Positions 36,147 to 44,178 of a stretch of DNA of 64,000 nucleotides are shown here, piece by piece (the stretch's first letter is position 1; each line of letters starts with the position of its first letter). The stretch spans positions 930,001 to 994,000 of the forward strand of contig NZ_JADYWE010000001.1 of the NCBI RefSeq assembly GCF_015864955.1, read 5' to 3'. The DNA comes from Salinibacterium sp. NK8237 (GTDB lineage: Bacteria > Actinomycetota > Actinomycetes > Actinomycetales > Microbacteriaceae). A program made the position numbers and the translations under genes. Below the pieces are notes generated by a model. The model made no database searches, was not told the origin of the DNA, and saw nothing but the letters and a program-made list of their open reading frames with translations.

Positions 36147-36152
36147 ATTGTA
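36147..36152 (-). promoter_or_regulatory. -10 candidate TACAAT for the flippase operon
   Basis: TACAAT on the minus strand with the expected start near 36140 and a leader of about 36 nt containing GGGAG. No clear -35 at 16-18 nt. Confidence 0.35.
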
Positions 36153-36213
36153 GAGTGCCAGCGATCCACAAGTCCTGCTTCCTGTTGAGCATTCAGACAC
36201 CATGCCGCGCTCA

Positions 36214-37374
36214 TCACTTCGTCTCCGTGAGTGCGTGAACTGCGCGCTCGGCGACCGAGGCCAGACTGACGTTTTCGGCTGCCCAGGCAGCGGTCAATCG
36301 GCGTGCTGCCGGGTTCAAATCAGCACTGAACGCATCCCGCAGGGCGGCTTCGATCGGCTCAACCGCGTAGTCACATCCAACGCCAAGCGCGGCTTCCGCG
36401 CCGCGCGGCTCGATGAACTCGCGCACCGGGCCAGGGCCAGCGAAAATGACCGGCGTTCCTGTCGCCCACGAGGCAAAAACTTTGGTGGGGAAGGCGAAGT
36501 TGTACCCGGCATCGGGCCGGATCGAAGCAAGGCTCACAGCGGCACCCCGCAACCACGCGGCAGCCTCGGCGGGAGGCACCGTCGGCACAAAAGCAACAGC
36601 GCCCTCGGGTAAGTGAGCAGCGCGGGCACGCAAAGCGGCCCAGTCGCTGCCCTGGCCCAGAAAAACAAGCTTTGCTTCGGGATGATCGACCAGCACTCGT
36701 TCGAGTGCGTCGATAAACACGACGGCGCCCTGCCACTCCGACGCGGTACCCGGATAGATTGCGTACTGTCCGAAATCGCGCGCGGGGCCTTCCGCGGAGA
36801 AAATCGATGTATCGATCCCGTTGCCGATTGTGTGTACGACGGCCTTCGGCGCAATCTCTCGAATGCGCGCGCTCACGCCCTCGTTCACCGAGAGCACGCC
36901 GCGAGCGCCATGCATCGCCGACCGCTCCATCGCGCGGACTACCGAGACGACGACGCCGGGGGCACCCGTCGACTCACTCGCATCTGACCAAATGTCAGCG
37001 GCGTAGTAGGCATACGGTGTTCGCCGTAGTGCCGCAGCAATGCGCACGAAGAATGCCGTCGTCGGGGGCGGCTCGACGACGATGAGGTCGCAACTGGCAC
37101 CGAAGAGAACTCGAAAGAAGAGCGGAATGTCGAAGCTCATGTACTGCAGGTATCCCCGCACATACCCGGTCGCATCACGCAGAACGCGCTTGCGTCGCAC
37201 TCGGTAGGGGCGAGCATCATCGTTTTCTGAGCCGCGAAGCTGAGGGAGCGGTGTGACCGTGAGAACCGTTACTTCGTGCCCAGCCTCGGCGAAAGCTCGG
37301 GCGAGGGCAGCGAGCCTAAAAGACGCCGCGCTGGGCTCTGGCTCGAAGATTCGGCTCGCGATGGCTACGCGCAT
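36214..37374 (-). CDS. Glycosyltransferase family 4 (WbuB-like)
   Basis: A 386-residue GT-B enzyme: VAIASRIFEPEPSAASFRLAA, HEVTVLTVTPLPQ, YAIYPGTASEWQGAVVFI and the donor stretch AFPTKVFASWATGTPVIFAG. The layout resembles WbuB-type GT4 proteins. ATG at 37374 is chosen with a G-rich site immediately upstream; the longer frame has an Arg-rich leader. Upstream of the flippase gene by 109 nt in the same direction, divergent from wecC. Confidence 0.85.
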   Translation of the reverse strand: MRVAIASRIFEPEPSAASFRLAALARAFAEAGHEVTVLTVTPLPQLRGSENDDARPYRVRRKRVLRDATGYVRGYLQYMSFDIPLFFRVLFGASCDLIVVEPPPTTAFFVRIAAALRRTPYAYYAADIWSDASESTGAPGVVVSVVRAMERSAMHGARGVLSVNEGVSARIREIAPKAVVHTIGNGIDTSIFSAEGPARDFGQYAIYPGTASEWQGAVVFIDALERVLVDHPEAKLVFLGQGSDWAALRARAAHLPEGAVAFVPTVPPAEAAAWLRGAAVSLASIRPDAGYNFAFPTKVFASWATGTPVIFAGPGPVREFIEPRGAEAALGVGCDYAVEPIEAALRDAFSADLNPAARRLTAAWAAENVSLASVAERAVHALTETK

Positions 37375-37631
37375 GATCCCCTCTACCCACCGGCCGGCGC
37401 GAACACGGCGACGTCGCGCAGAGCACACAGAACGGAGGTCGGAAACCTCGGGGCAACCATCAGTACACGCACCGGTTCACGATAGCACCGAGAGACCGCG
37501 AAGCGAGGCGTGGTTAACGCTGGGTGAACGCCCGAGTCCGCAACCGGTGAACCGCCAGCATCCCCAGAAATTGAGCTTTAGACTTGACTGCGCGTAAGCG
37601 TTGCTTCAGCCAACTTTAAGGATTCGGTTTC
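37375..37631. promoter_or_regulatory. Divergent control region with GGTTCAC/GTGAACC words
   Basis: A 257-nt gap between divergent genes. It contains ACCGGTTCAC at 37471-37480 and two GGTGAAC words at 37523-37529 and 37546-37552 (the second extends to ACCGGTGAACCG). The inverted and direct copies could bind a dimeric regulator acting on both directions. TAGACT at 37577-37582 is a -10 candidate for wecC. Confidence 0.35.
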
Positions 37632-38921
37632 GTGAAAATTGCGGTAGTTGCCCTCGGTAAAATCGGCCTTCCTTTGGCCGTTCAGTTTGCTTCGAAGGGC
37701 CACGAGGTTGTCGGCGTTGACATCAACGCCAATTTCGTTGATCTCATCAATCAGGGCATTGAACCGTTCCCCGGCGAAGCTCACCTGCAAGAACACCTGA
37801 GCGAGCTCGTACCTGCCGGTAAGCTTCGTGCGACAACTGACTACGCCGACGCGATTCCCGGCGCTGACGCGGTTGTTCTTGTGGTTCCGTTATTCGTCGA
37901 TAACGACGCCAATCCAGACTTCGGATGGATGGATGTCGCGACCCGCTCGCTCGGCGAACACCTCACGCCTGGCACTCTCGTCTCCTACGAGACCACTCTC
38001 CCGGTCGGCACAACGCGCACGCGCTGGAAGCCACTGCTCGAAGAAGTTTCCGGCCTCACAGAAGGAACAGACTTCCATCTTGTCTTCTCTCCGGAGCGAG
38101 TACTCACCGGCCGCGTCTTCGAAGACCTCCGCAAGTATCCGAAGCTCATCGGTGGTCTCTCTGCTGAGGGCGCCGCTCGCGCTACCGACTTCTACAATGC
38201 GGTGCTCGACTTCGACGACCGCCCCGACCTCACGCGCCCCAACGGCGTCTGGGACCTCGGCTCGGCCGAAGCATCGGAGCTCGCGAAGCTCGCAGAAACC
38301 ACCTACCGCGATGTCAACATTGGGCTCGCGAACCAGTTTGCTCGTTTCGCCGACAAAACCGGCATCGACATCTACCAGGTCATCGAGGCCACAAACTCGC
38401 AGCCGTTCAGCCACATCCACCAGCCCGGAATTGCGGTTGGCGGACACTGCATCCCGGTCTACCCACGCCTCTACCTCTGGAACGACCCTGACGCGACTGT
38501 CGTGCGCGCCGCACGCGAGGCGAACGCAGGAATGCCCGAGTACGCCGTTGGCCTGCTCGAGGGCGCTCACGGCGACCTCAGCGGTCAGCGCGTAGCAGTA
38601 CTGGGCGCCGCCTACCGTGGCGGAGTCAAGGAGACCGCATTCTCAGGCGTTTTCCCCACGGTGGCCGCTCTCGAGGCTCGAGGCGCCGTTGTGACCGTTC
38701 AAGACCCGCTGTACACGGATGACGAACTCGCCGCTCTCGGATTTGCCCCGTACCACTGGGGTGAAGCCCTCGACGCTGTGGTGGTGCAGGCCGACCACGC
38801 TGAGTACCGCACACTCGCCGCAGACCAGCTGCCCGGCATCCGCACCTTCATTGATGGTCGCCGCGTGAGTTCAGCCGCACAGTGGCCGAACGCGACGTAC
38901 CGGGTTATCGGCACCGCGTAG
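37632..38921 (+). CDS. wecC: UDP-sugar 6-dehydrogenase (WecC/WbpA family)
   Basis: A 429-residue nucleotide-sugar dehydrogenase oxidising C6 of UDP-GlcNAc or UDP-ManNAc to the uronic acid. NAD motif VALGKIGLPLAVQFASKGH; catalytic Lys/Asn region AKLAETTYRDVNIGLANQFA; active-site Cys in IAVGGHCIPVYPRLY, where the usual Asp of PVDP is Tyr; second Rossmann-like domain from GQRVAVLGAAYRGGVKET. GTG start with AAGGA upstream. With 25826-28490 and wecB it completes a UDP-ManNAc3NAcA route. Two decayed copies of its 3' end lie at 39059-39291 and 43795-44085. Confidence 0.9.
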   Translation: MKIAVVALGKIGLPLAVQFASKGHEVVGVDINANFVDLINQGIEPFPGEAHLQEHLSELVPAGKLRATTDYADAIPGADAVVLVVPLFVDNDANPDFGWMDVATRSLGEHLTPGTLVSYETTLPVGTTRTRWKPLLEEVSGLTEGTDFHLVFSPERVLTGRVFEDLRKYPKLIGGLSAEGAARATDFYNAVLDFDDRPDLTRPNGVWDLGSAEASELAKLAETTYRDVNIGLANQFARFADKTGIDIYQVIEATNSQPFSHIHQPGIAVGGHCIPVYPRLYLWNDPDATVVRAAREANAGMPEYAVGLLEGAHGDLSGQRVAVLGAAYRGGVKETAFSGVFPTVAALEARGAVVTVQDPLYTDDELAALGFAPYHWGEALDAVVVQADHAEYRTLAADQLPGIRTFIDGRRVSSAAQWPNATYRVIGTA

Positions 38922-38923
38922 CG

Positions 38924-39057
38924 CGTAGAGACTTTCAGCACTACGACGGCTTCGGCAACCGCTCCATCGAAGATCGACTTACCCTTTTTCACGACGATGC
39001 CACGGTCGCAGAGTTCGCGAACAGTCTTGGTGTCGTGCCTGACCACGACTAGAACGC
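38924..39057 (-). pseudogene. Decayed wzt (ABC exporter ATPase) 3' fragment
   Basis: Minus-strand translation gives VVRHDTKTVRELCDRGIVVK followed by KGKSIFDGAVAEAV. This is the end of a polysaccharide-export ATPase: the SHD switch histidine region, the CDR.I.L.KG motif and the DG..EAV tail. The Walker and signature parts are missing. It differs from the intact Wzt at 44179-44946 in the same region, so it is not a simple copy of it. It lies tail-to-tail with wecC, the arrangement also seen between the third wecC remnant and the intact wzt. Confidence 0.6.
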
Positions 39058-39058
39058 A

Positions 39059-39291
39059 ACGGTGCTCGTGAATGATCCCCTGTGCGGCGATGACGAGCTC
39101 GCCGGCCTCGGCTTCACCCCGTACCACCTTGGTGAGGCGGTGGATACAGCGGTGGTGCAGCCTGAGCACGCCGAGCACCGGGGACTCATGCCGGCAGACC
39201 TTCCCGGCATCAAGAACTTCGCCGATGGTCGCTGTGTCAGTTCAGTCGAACAATGGCCAGGTGCCACTTACCGGGTTACTGGAAAGTCATT
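39059..39291 (+). pseudogene. Decayed copy of the wecC 3' end (copy B)
   Basis: Encodes NDPLCGDDELAGLGFTPYHL, then VVQPEHAEHRG, LPGIKNFADGR, SSVEQWPGATYRV. It aligns over 75 residues with the C-terminus of the intact dehydrogenase (by-eye count about 47 identities). The upstream three-quarters of the gene are absent and the original stop has slipped out of frame. It begins 2 nt after the wzt fragment. Confidence 0.8.
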
Positions 39292-39371
39292 AGCGCGCGA
39301 CGGCGCCAATGATCAACGTTTCGACCGATTGGCCGGCGTCGGGACCGGATAAAATGCCGTGACTAATGCCG

Positions 39372-40442
39372 CTAGACCGAGAATGGCCCGCCGGGTTCTT
39401 TCAGCACCGACATCATTCTATCGACGCCGTGCTCAAGATCGAAGGCAGGTTCCCACCCTAACGCCTCTAACTTATCTGAGGCTAGCGATGAGTTCTGCAT
39501 CAGACTGGGGGCGCTCAACCCTGACTCTGCCGAGAGGTCGTAGCGAGCTTCTACCCCTCCTGCGTGCGCAATGGCCTCCGCGATGTCGCTGATTGTGCAG
39601 ATGGAGTGAGGGTTTGAGATGTTATAGGCGTTGGCCCGCTCTCCTTGAAGGAGCACAGTAAGAATTGCCGATGCGCAATCGAGTGAGTAACAGTACGAGC
39701 GCAGCTGGCTGCCTTTGCTTCTCAAAACCACCTCGTTCCCAGCGACAGCATTCCGGGTGAACTCCGCCGAAGCACGATTGTCCGAACTCCGAATCGACGG
39801 CCCGTAAATATGTCCGGGTCTCACGATCACGGAGTCAATGCCGTACTGCATGCCATACGCGACACACAGCGACTCTCCCGCACGCTTCGATGACGGGTAT
39901 CCCGCACGCTCGTTCAAGATGTCTAAATAACCGAAGTCGTTCTCCGCATACGGGTGCGTGCCCTCACTCTTTCCGTAGACCTCGCTCGACGAGATATACA
40001 GGAGCTTGCGGGCCGACGTCGCCCGAGCCAGGTCGAACATACTCGACAGCCCGAGAATGTTCGCAAGCATCGTATCTACAGGTCGCTCCATGTATAGGGC
40101 GGGATTCGCGTTGCTTGCGCCATGGATAATGAAGTCGACATCCGAATCAAGCGCGACACCTTCGCTCGACGTCGCGTCATACGGCACGAAGACGATGCTG
40201 GAGTCGCCCGCCGAAAAGCGTGCGAACCGCTCGACGGCAGCCCGCTCACTACGACCCGCGACGAAGACAGTGATATTTGCGCTGTGCTCCCGGTTCATGA
40301 ACAGGAGAATGTCGACAATTGATGAGCAGATCATCCCCGTCGCTCCGGTCACGAGAATACGGGTCCCGTGGAGCTTCGCCGCATCGGGGATACACGCCAA
40401 CGCCGTCCGGAGGTCATCCCAGTAGGAACTCTCATATGCCAT
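39372..40442 (-). CDS. NAD-dependent epimerase/dehydratase (extended SDR)
   Basis: A 356-residue SDR: cofactor motif ILVTGATGMICSSIVDILL, SSSEVYGKSEG, and the catalytic YPSSKRAGESLC. ATG at 40442 is chosen (4 nt after the ispD-like stop, GGGTGAG upstream). In Streptococcus pneumoniae capsule loci, pairs of an IspD-like cytidylyltransferase and such an SDR are assigned to CDP-arabinitol or CDP-mannitol synthesis. By analogy it may produce the alditol phosphate for the adjacent cytidylyltransferase. Other nucleotide-sugar reactions remain possible. Confidence 0.8.
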   Translation of the reverse strand: MAYESSYWDDLRTALACIPDAAKLHGTRILVTGATGMICSSIVDILLFMNREHSANITVFVAGRSERAAVERFARFSAGDSSIVFVPYDATSSEGVALDSDVDFIIHGASNANPALYMERPVDTMLANILGLSSMFDLARATSARKLLYISSSEVYGKSEGTHPYAENDFGYLDILNERAGYPSSKRAGESLCVAYGMQYGIDSVIVRPGHIYGPSIRSSDNRASAEFTRNAVAGNEVVLRSKGSQLRSYCYSLDCASAILTVLLQGERANAYNISNPHSICTISDIAEAIAHAGGVEARYDLSAESGLSAPSLMQNSSLASDKLEALGWEPAFDLEHGVDRMMSVLKEPGGPFSV

Positions 40443-40446
40443 CAGC

Positions 40447-41157
40447 TCACCCAGCACTCTTCCGGGCATCGAGAATTGACTCGAAGATGTAGAGATCGTC
40501 CATGGTGGTGATCTTCAGATTCTGTTCCGAACCGGCCGAGAGATAAACCGTCTCGCCGAGCTCTTGCATGAGCACGCACGATGCCGCTGTGTCTTCAACG
40601 CCCTGAAGCTTCGCCTGCTCGTGAGCCCACATGAGCTTTCCGAGCGTGTATGAATGCGGTGTCTGGGTTCGAAACAACTGCTCGCGGGGAATGGAAACCG
40701 TCGACGATGCTCCTTCGTCATGACTCCTGAACACAGCTTCGACACAAGGAATAGCAGCAACTGCGCTGCCCTTAGCTTTGAACACGGCGACGTTATCAGA
40801 AATGATCTCCGACGAGACCAGGCACCGGTTCCCGTCGTGGATCATGACGACATCGTCATCGGAAGCTCCGTCAGCCCTGATCTTCTGAAGACCGTTGTTG
40901 ATCGACTCCTGACCGCTCGCGCCGCCCGGCACGATAGCCTGCAACTTCGTGATTCCGTGCTGTTTCGCGTATGCCGTGACGACATCGATCCATGACGGGA
41001 GCGTGACGACAACAATTGCATCAATGGAGGGGTGATCTTGAAAGGCCTCCAGGGTGTAGACGATCAGCGGCTTGTTCTTTACGTGCATGAACTGCTTCGG
41101 GATGTCCTGTTTCATCCGAGAACCAGTTCCCGCTGCCGTTAACAGTGCCGTAATCAT
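40447..41157 (-). CDS. IspD/TarI-family cytidylyltransferase (cassette 1)
   Basis: A 236-residue CTP-dependent transferase: LLTAAGTGSRMKQDIPKQF (CTP-binding loop with Arg and Lys), VVTLPSWIDV, IVPGGASGQESINNGL, IHDGNRCLV and LKITTMDDLYIFE. Its placement among cell-surface genes rather than isoprenoid genes suggests a CDP-alditol product (TarI-like) rather than MEP cytidylyltransferase. AGGAG lies 7 nt before the ATG. Operon with LicD, pyruvyltransferase and SDR. Confidence 0.85.
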   Translation of the reverse strand: MITALLTAAGTGSRMKQDIPKQFMHVKNKPLIVYTLEAFQDHPSIDAIVVVTLPSWIDVVTAYAKQHGITKLQAIVPGGASGQESINNGLQKIRADGASDDDVVMIHDGNRCLVSSEIISDNVAVFKAKGSAVAAIPCVEAVFRSHDEGASSTVSIPREQLFRTQTPHSYTLGKLMWAHEQAKLQGVEDTAASCVLMQELGETVYLSAGSEQNLKITTMDDLYIFESILDARKSAG

Positions 41158-41187
41158 CGCAAAACTCCTGAAGACATCGAAGAGTGT

Positions 41188-42456
41188 TCAGTTGCGGACA
41201 TCGAGGATCCTATCGAGGTAGTCAGTGACGCTCTCTTGTGCCTTATCTTTCATCGCAGAGAGAAGTTCAGGGTCGATTCCCTCGCTCTTCGCTTTCTCCA
41301 TGCGATCAACAATAAGGTCCGGCTGGAAGTCCTTCTGCTGGATGGCTCGCTCAGGGTACCCGATGATCGTCATCAGCTTCTCGACCTTGTCGTTCCACGA
41401 CAGGATCACGGATGGCACACCCATGGTGAACGCCGCGATGGATGAGTGCATCCGACAGGTGATGATGGCCTCATAGCCATTGATCGTTTCGCACAGGACA
41501 GTATCGTCAACCGGCCTATCGACCAGATAAGAATCCGGCAGGTTGAGTCTCTTGAGGACTCGTTTACCCAATTTGACGTCACCTGGCAGCCCGTTCGTGA
41601 AGAACTCAAAATCGTATCCGCGCTCGCGAAGAGTCGTCGCGATGCCGGCGAAAAGAGTCACCCATTGCTTCGCGCCGAAACTGACCCCATAGCCTTGCAG
41701 GGAGTTACCGCGGATGAGGCCGATACCGATCTTCTTTCGCTCTACGCCGGTGTCGATCGCGTAGGCTTCCTTCATCCAAAAAGCCGAGTCTGCGAGCAAC
41801 TTTACCTTGTGCCCCGGGCCAGCGCACGCTTGGACTGCGTCCAGATTGTCTCTGGCCGACACGTACGTGACGGCCGGAGACTGGAGCGCCCTTTTGAGGA
41901 TCGTGCTTCCGAAGTCCCGCTCATCGAACGCACCGGCTCTTCCAATGGCGTTATAGACCACTTCGAGATTGTGCCGCTCCGCGTACTCGCTGATGAGCAG
42001 CAATGACCAGTGGTACTCGTTATAGCTGTACTCAAGGAGACCGGCGCCATCGATGACGATGTAGTCGACCCCTTCGAGCTTCAGGTCGAAGTAGCTCACC
42101 AACCGCTTGCGGTAGTTGCGGCCAAACTTCCAGATCAGGTGCCGAGTCCTGCTGATCAGATTTTGTAGCGACTTGGACTCAGTCTCCCGGCCCTTTCGCT
42201 GCAAGTACAGGAACACTTTTTCAGTGAATCGCCCCTTCTCGCTGTACTGATGATAGTTGCGAAGTCGCCGTTCGCGGGCATCGTCGATCTCGAAGATCGT
42301 GTCATTCCGGCCGAGAAGGTCGACTTCCACATACTCGATTTCGATGCCCGGCTCAGCTTGCTGAAGTCCGTCTGAGATCAAGTACTCCAAGCTCCGCGCG
42401 ATGAACATCTCCCCGAGATTCTCGCTCTTCACCAGCCCGCATATAGCGATCTTCAC
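41188..42456 (-). CDS. Polysaccharide pyruvyltransferase family protein (cassette 1)
   Basis: A 422-residue protein of the CsaB/WcaK family: IAICGLVKSENLGEMFIARSL at the N-terminus, DYIVIDGAGLLEYSYNEYHW, and the C-terminal IITCRMHSSIAAFTMGVP (R-x-H motif). Such enzymes add pyruvate ketals from PEP to sugars, giving negative charge and sometimes S-layer anchoring. GTG start with AAAGGG upstream. It shares its architecture with the protein at 48987-50273 on the opposite cassette. Confidence 0.82.
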   Translation of the reverse strand: MKIAICGLVKSENLGEMFIARSLEYLISDGLQQAEPGIEIEYVEVDLLGRNDTIFEIDDARERRLRNYHQYSEKGRFTEKVFLYLQRKGRETESKSLQNLISRTRHLIWKFGRNYRKRLVSYFDLKLEGVDYIVIDGAGLLEYSYNEYHWSLLLISEYAERHNLEVVYNAIGRAGAFDERDFGSTILKRALQSPAVTYVSARDNLDAVQACAGPGHKVKLLADSAFWMKEAYAIDTGVERKKIGIGLIRGNSLQGYGVSFGAKQWVTLFAGIATTLRERGYDFEFFTNGLPGDVKLGKRVLKRLNLPDSYLVDRPVDDTVLCETINGYEAIITCRMHSSIAAFTMGVPSVILSWNDKVEKLMTIIGYPERAIQQKDFQPDLIVDRMEKAKSEGIDPELLSAMKDKAQESVTDYLDRILDVRN

Positions 42457-42486
42457 TGTCTTAGCCCTTTCGCTTTTCGGAATACG

Positions 42487-43434
42487 TCACTCCACATCGT
42501 CAAGCATGTCTTCGTCGTCGGCGATCGGCGTTTTAGAATCCATGGCCTCCGGCTGCGCATAGGTCACCAATGGCTTCTCCCCTTCAGTATATGAGAGGAA
42601 AGTCGCGAAGTTGTGGCGTGGGATTCGCTGGAACACAGGCAACCACTCCATGTAGTTCGCCCCATATAGCTGGCGAAGATACGTGTCGTATCCCGCGGGG
42701 CAGGAAAGCATGTGCCCTTCGAACTCCATCTTAATCACGGGAGAATACTCGGACTTCAGGACGCGTTCTTCGGTCGTATGAACGTTGGTCATCATTACGC
42801 CGATGTAGTCAGAGTCTTCGAGCCTTATCGAGGCCGCGAGGTCGATGACCTTATCGAAGAGCGACTGCACGCCGACGGTGCGGTAGATGCGAGCTGCCAG
42901 ACGGTTGCGGAGGAAGCGATATGGATTCGCACCACGGTACCGGCTTATGTTTCGCGCGTGACTTACCCGATTCTTTCGGCGCCTGATCTCGGCGTAGTGT
43001 TCGTCATTCTTTGCTTCTGTGTCGGGCAGGCCCTCGACGGGAAAGATGTCCAAGAAGATCGGGTACACCTTGCTACCGATTCCACGTGCTTTTCGCTTCG
43101 CAATCAGGATCGACTCGGAGTACAGCTTCCAGTGGTAAGCAAAGTATTTGGGCGATGGGCTCGGAGCCACAAGCTCGAAGTCTCCGATACGACCACCGGA
43201 CAGCTTCATAAGCTTCTCGCAATCGGACCTTGGCATGTTGACGTCGATGTCGTCGTCCCAAGGGATAAAGCCCTTATGCCGGACGGCTCCAAGCAAGGTG
43301 CCGCCGGAGAGGTAGTACGTCAGGCCATGCTCTTCACAGAATCTGTCGAACTCGACCAAAATTGCGAGCATGTGTTCTTTGTGGTCCGAATCGGACGCAA
43401 GGTCCTTAAGGTCGCTGTAGTCGTACTCCCGCAT
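42487..43434 (-). CDS. LicD-family phosphotransferase
   Basis: A 315-residue protein with the LicD signature GTLLGAVRHKGFIPWDDDID around residues 45-64. LicD proteins transfer phosphocholine or other phospho-alcohols from CDP-activated donors to cell-surface glycans. Here the CDP donor could come from the cytidylyltransferase two genes downstream. First gene of the minus-strand cassette; GAAGGAG is 12 nt before the ATG. The acidic C-terminal tail (DDEDMLDDVE) is unusual and non-conserved. Confidence 0.87.
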   Translation of the reverse strand: MREYDYSDLKDLASDSDHKEHMLAILVEFDRFCEEHGLTYYLSGGTLLGAVRHKGFIPWDDDIDVNMPRSDCEKLMKLSGGRIGDFELVAPSPSPKYFAYHWKLYSESILIAKRKARGIGSKVYPIFLDIFPVEGLPDTEAKNDEHYAEIRRRKNRVSHARNISRYRGANPYRFLRNRLAARIYRTVGVQSLFDKVIDLAASIRLEDSDYIGVMMTNVHTTEERVLKSEYSPVIKMEFEGHMLSCPAGYDTYLRQLYGANYMEWLPVFQRIPRHNFATFLSYTEGEKPLVTYAQPEAMDSKTPIADDEDMLDDVE

Positions 43435-43641
43435 TTTTCTGCCGGGCTCCTTCGGTTAGTTTTTCACGGCACAAAGGCCGCGCGTATCACAGGAGACAAT
43501 CGCCGGGTTTCACAGCGGGTCCATCGGTTCATACACCCAGCCGCGCGTCCGTTGCATCCCGACAGATCGGGGCAACCGGTCTCGCAGTGCTCAACCATAC
43601 CCCAGACCCGGTCTGCAACCCTGCAAGGTGACAGCTTGTCG
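43435..43641. other. Intergenic stretch with no recognised content
   Basis: Between the LicD start and the IS3-type remnant. I found no gene, clear promoter or repeat beyond the LicD ribosome site; it may hold further decayed mobile DNA. Confidence 0.4.
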
Positions 43642-43719
43642 TCACGAAGCCAATGTGGCTGGCGTGTCCCTGAGGGCCTCGAACTCGATCGGGGTCACAC
43701 GACCGAGGACGATCGAGAC
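43642..43719 (-). pseudogene. IS3-type transposase C-terminal remnant
   Basis: Minus-strand translation VSIVLGRVTPIEFEALRDT followed by PATLAS and a stop. S-x-LG-x-x-TPIEFE is the usual end of IS3-family OrfB integrases. An in-frame stop directly upstream (43720-43722) shows the rest is gone. Too short for subgroup assignment. Confidence 0.5.
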
Positions 43720-43794
43720 TTACCGGATCTCTTTGAAGTGCTTCGTTAGCTTTCTTACCGAGGAGAAGCATCTCCAGCCCAGAACAGTAGCGAG

Positions 43795-44085
43795 CCGGTA
43801 GCTGTCCTCGGTGCTGCCTATCGCGGCAGGGCCGAGGAGACTATCTTCTTGGGCGTCTTTTCCGCGGCAAAAGCGGCCAAAGGCGAAGGGCGCCAACACG
43901 CTGGTTCACGACACCAAATACGCCGACGAGGAGCTTTTCGCGTTGGCGTCGAGCCGTACCACGTCGACCAGACGGCGGCTGCTGCGGTTGTCCAAGCAGA
44001 CCATGCCGAGTACAGGGGCACAGGACGAACTAACTCGGCGAAGCGATCGCCGGTTGTGACATACCCGGTTATCGGCGGGGGGCTG
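43795..44085 (+). pseudogene. Decayed copy of the wecC 3' end (copy C)
   Basis: Begins with VAVLGAAYRGRAEETIFLGV, matching the second Rossmann domain of WecC (VAVLGAAYRGGVKET). It continues in another frame as TLVHDTKYADEELFALA and returns as VVQADHAEYRG and VVTYPVIGGG. At least two frameshifts and internal losses are visible. It starts further upstream in the gene than copy B. The intact wzt gene lies tail-to-tail 93 nt further on. Confidence 0.75.
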
Positions 44086-44178
44086 ATCGAAAGTTCAACT
44101 CGCTCGACTGTGGCCCAACCACTCGGAATGGTGAATCAGGCGGACTGTTCCGTCAACGTCCACTCTTTTCGGTCCGAT

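Noticed and set aside
38699-39178. Minus-strand frame of 159 codons as an intact gene
   Set aside because: Only its middle part resembles a protein (the wzt tail); the ends are antisense to wecC and its remnant, so it is annotated as a fragment only.
40447-41157. Isoprenoid-pathway IspD
   Set aside because: No MEP-pathway neighbour is present and the gene lies in a LicD cassette; a CDP-alditol role is more likely, though not proven.
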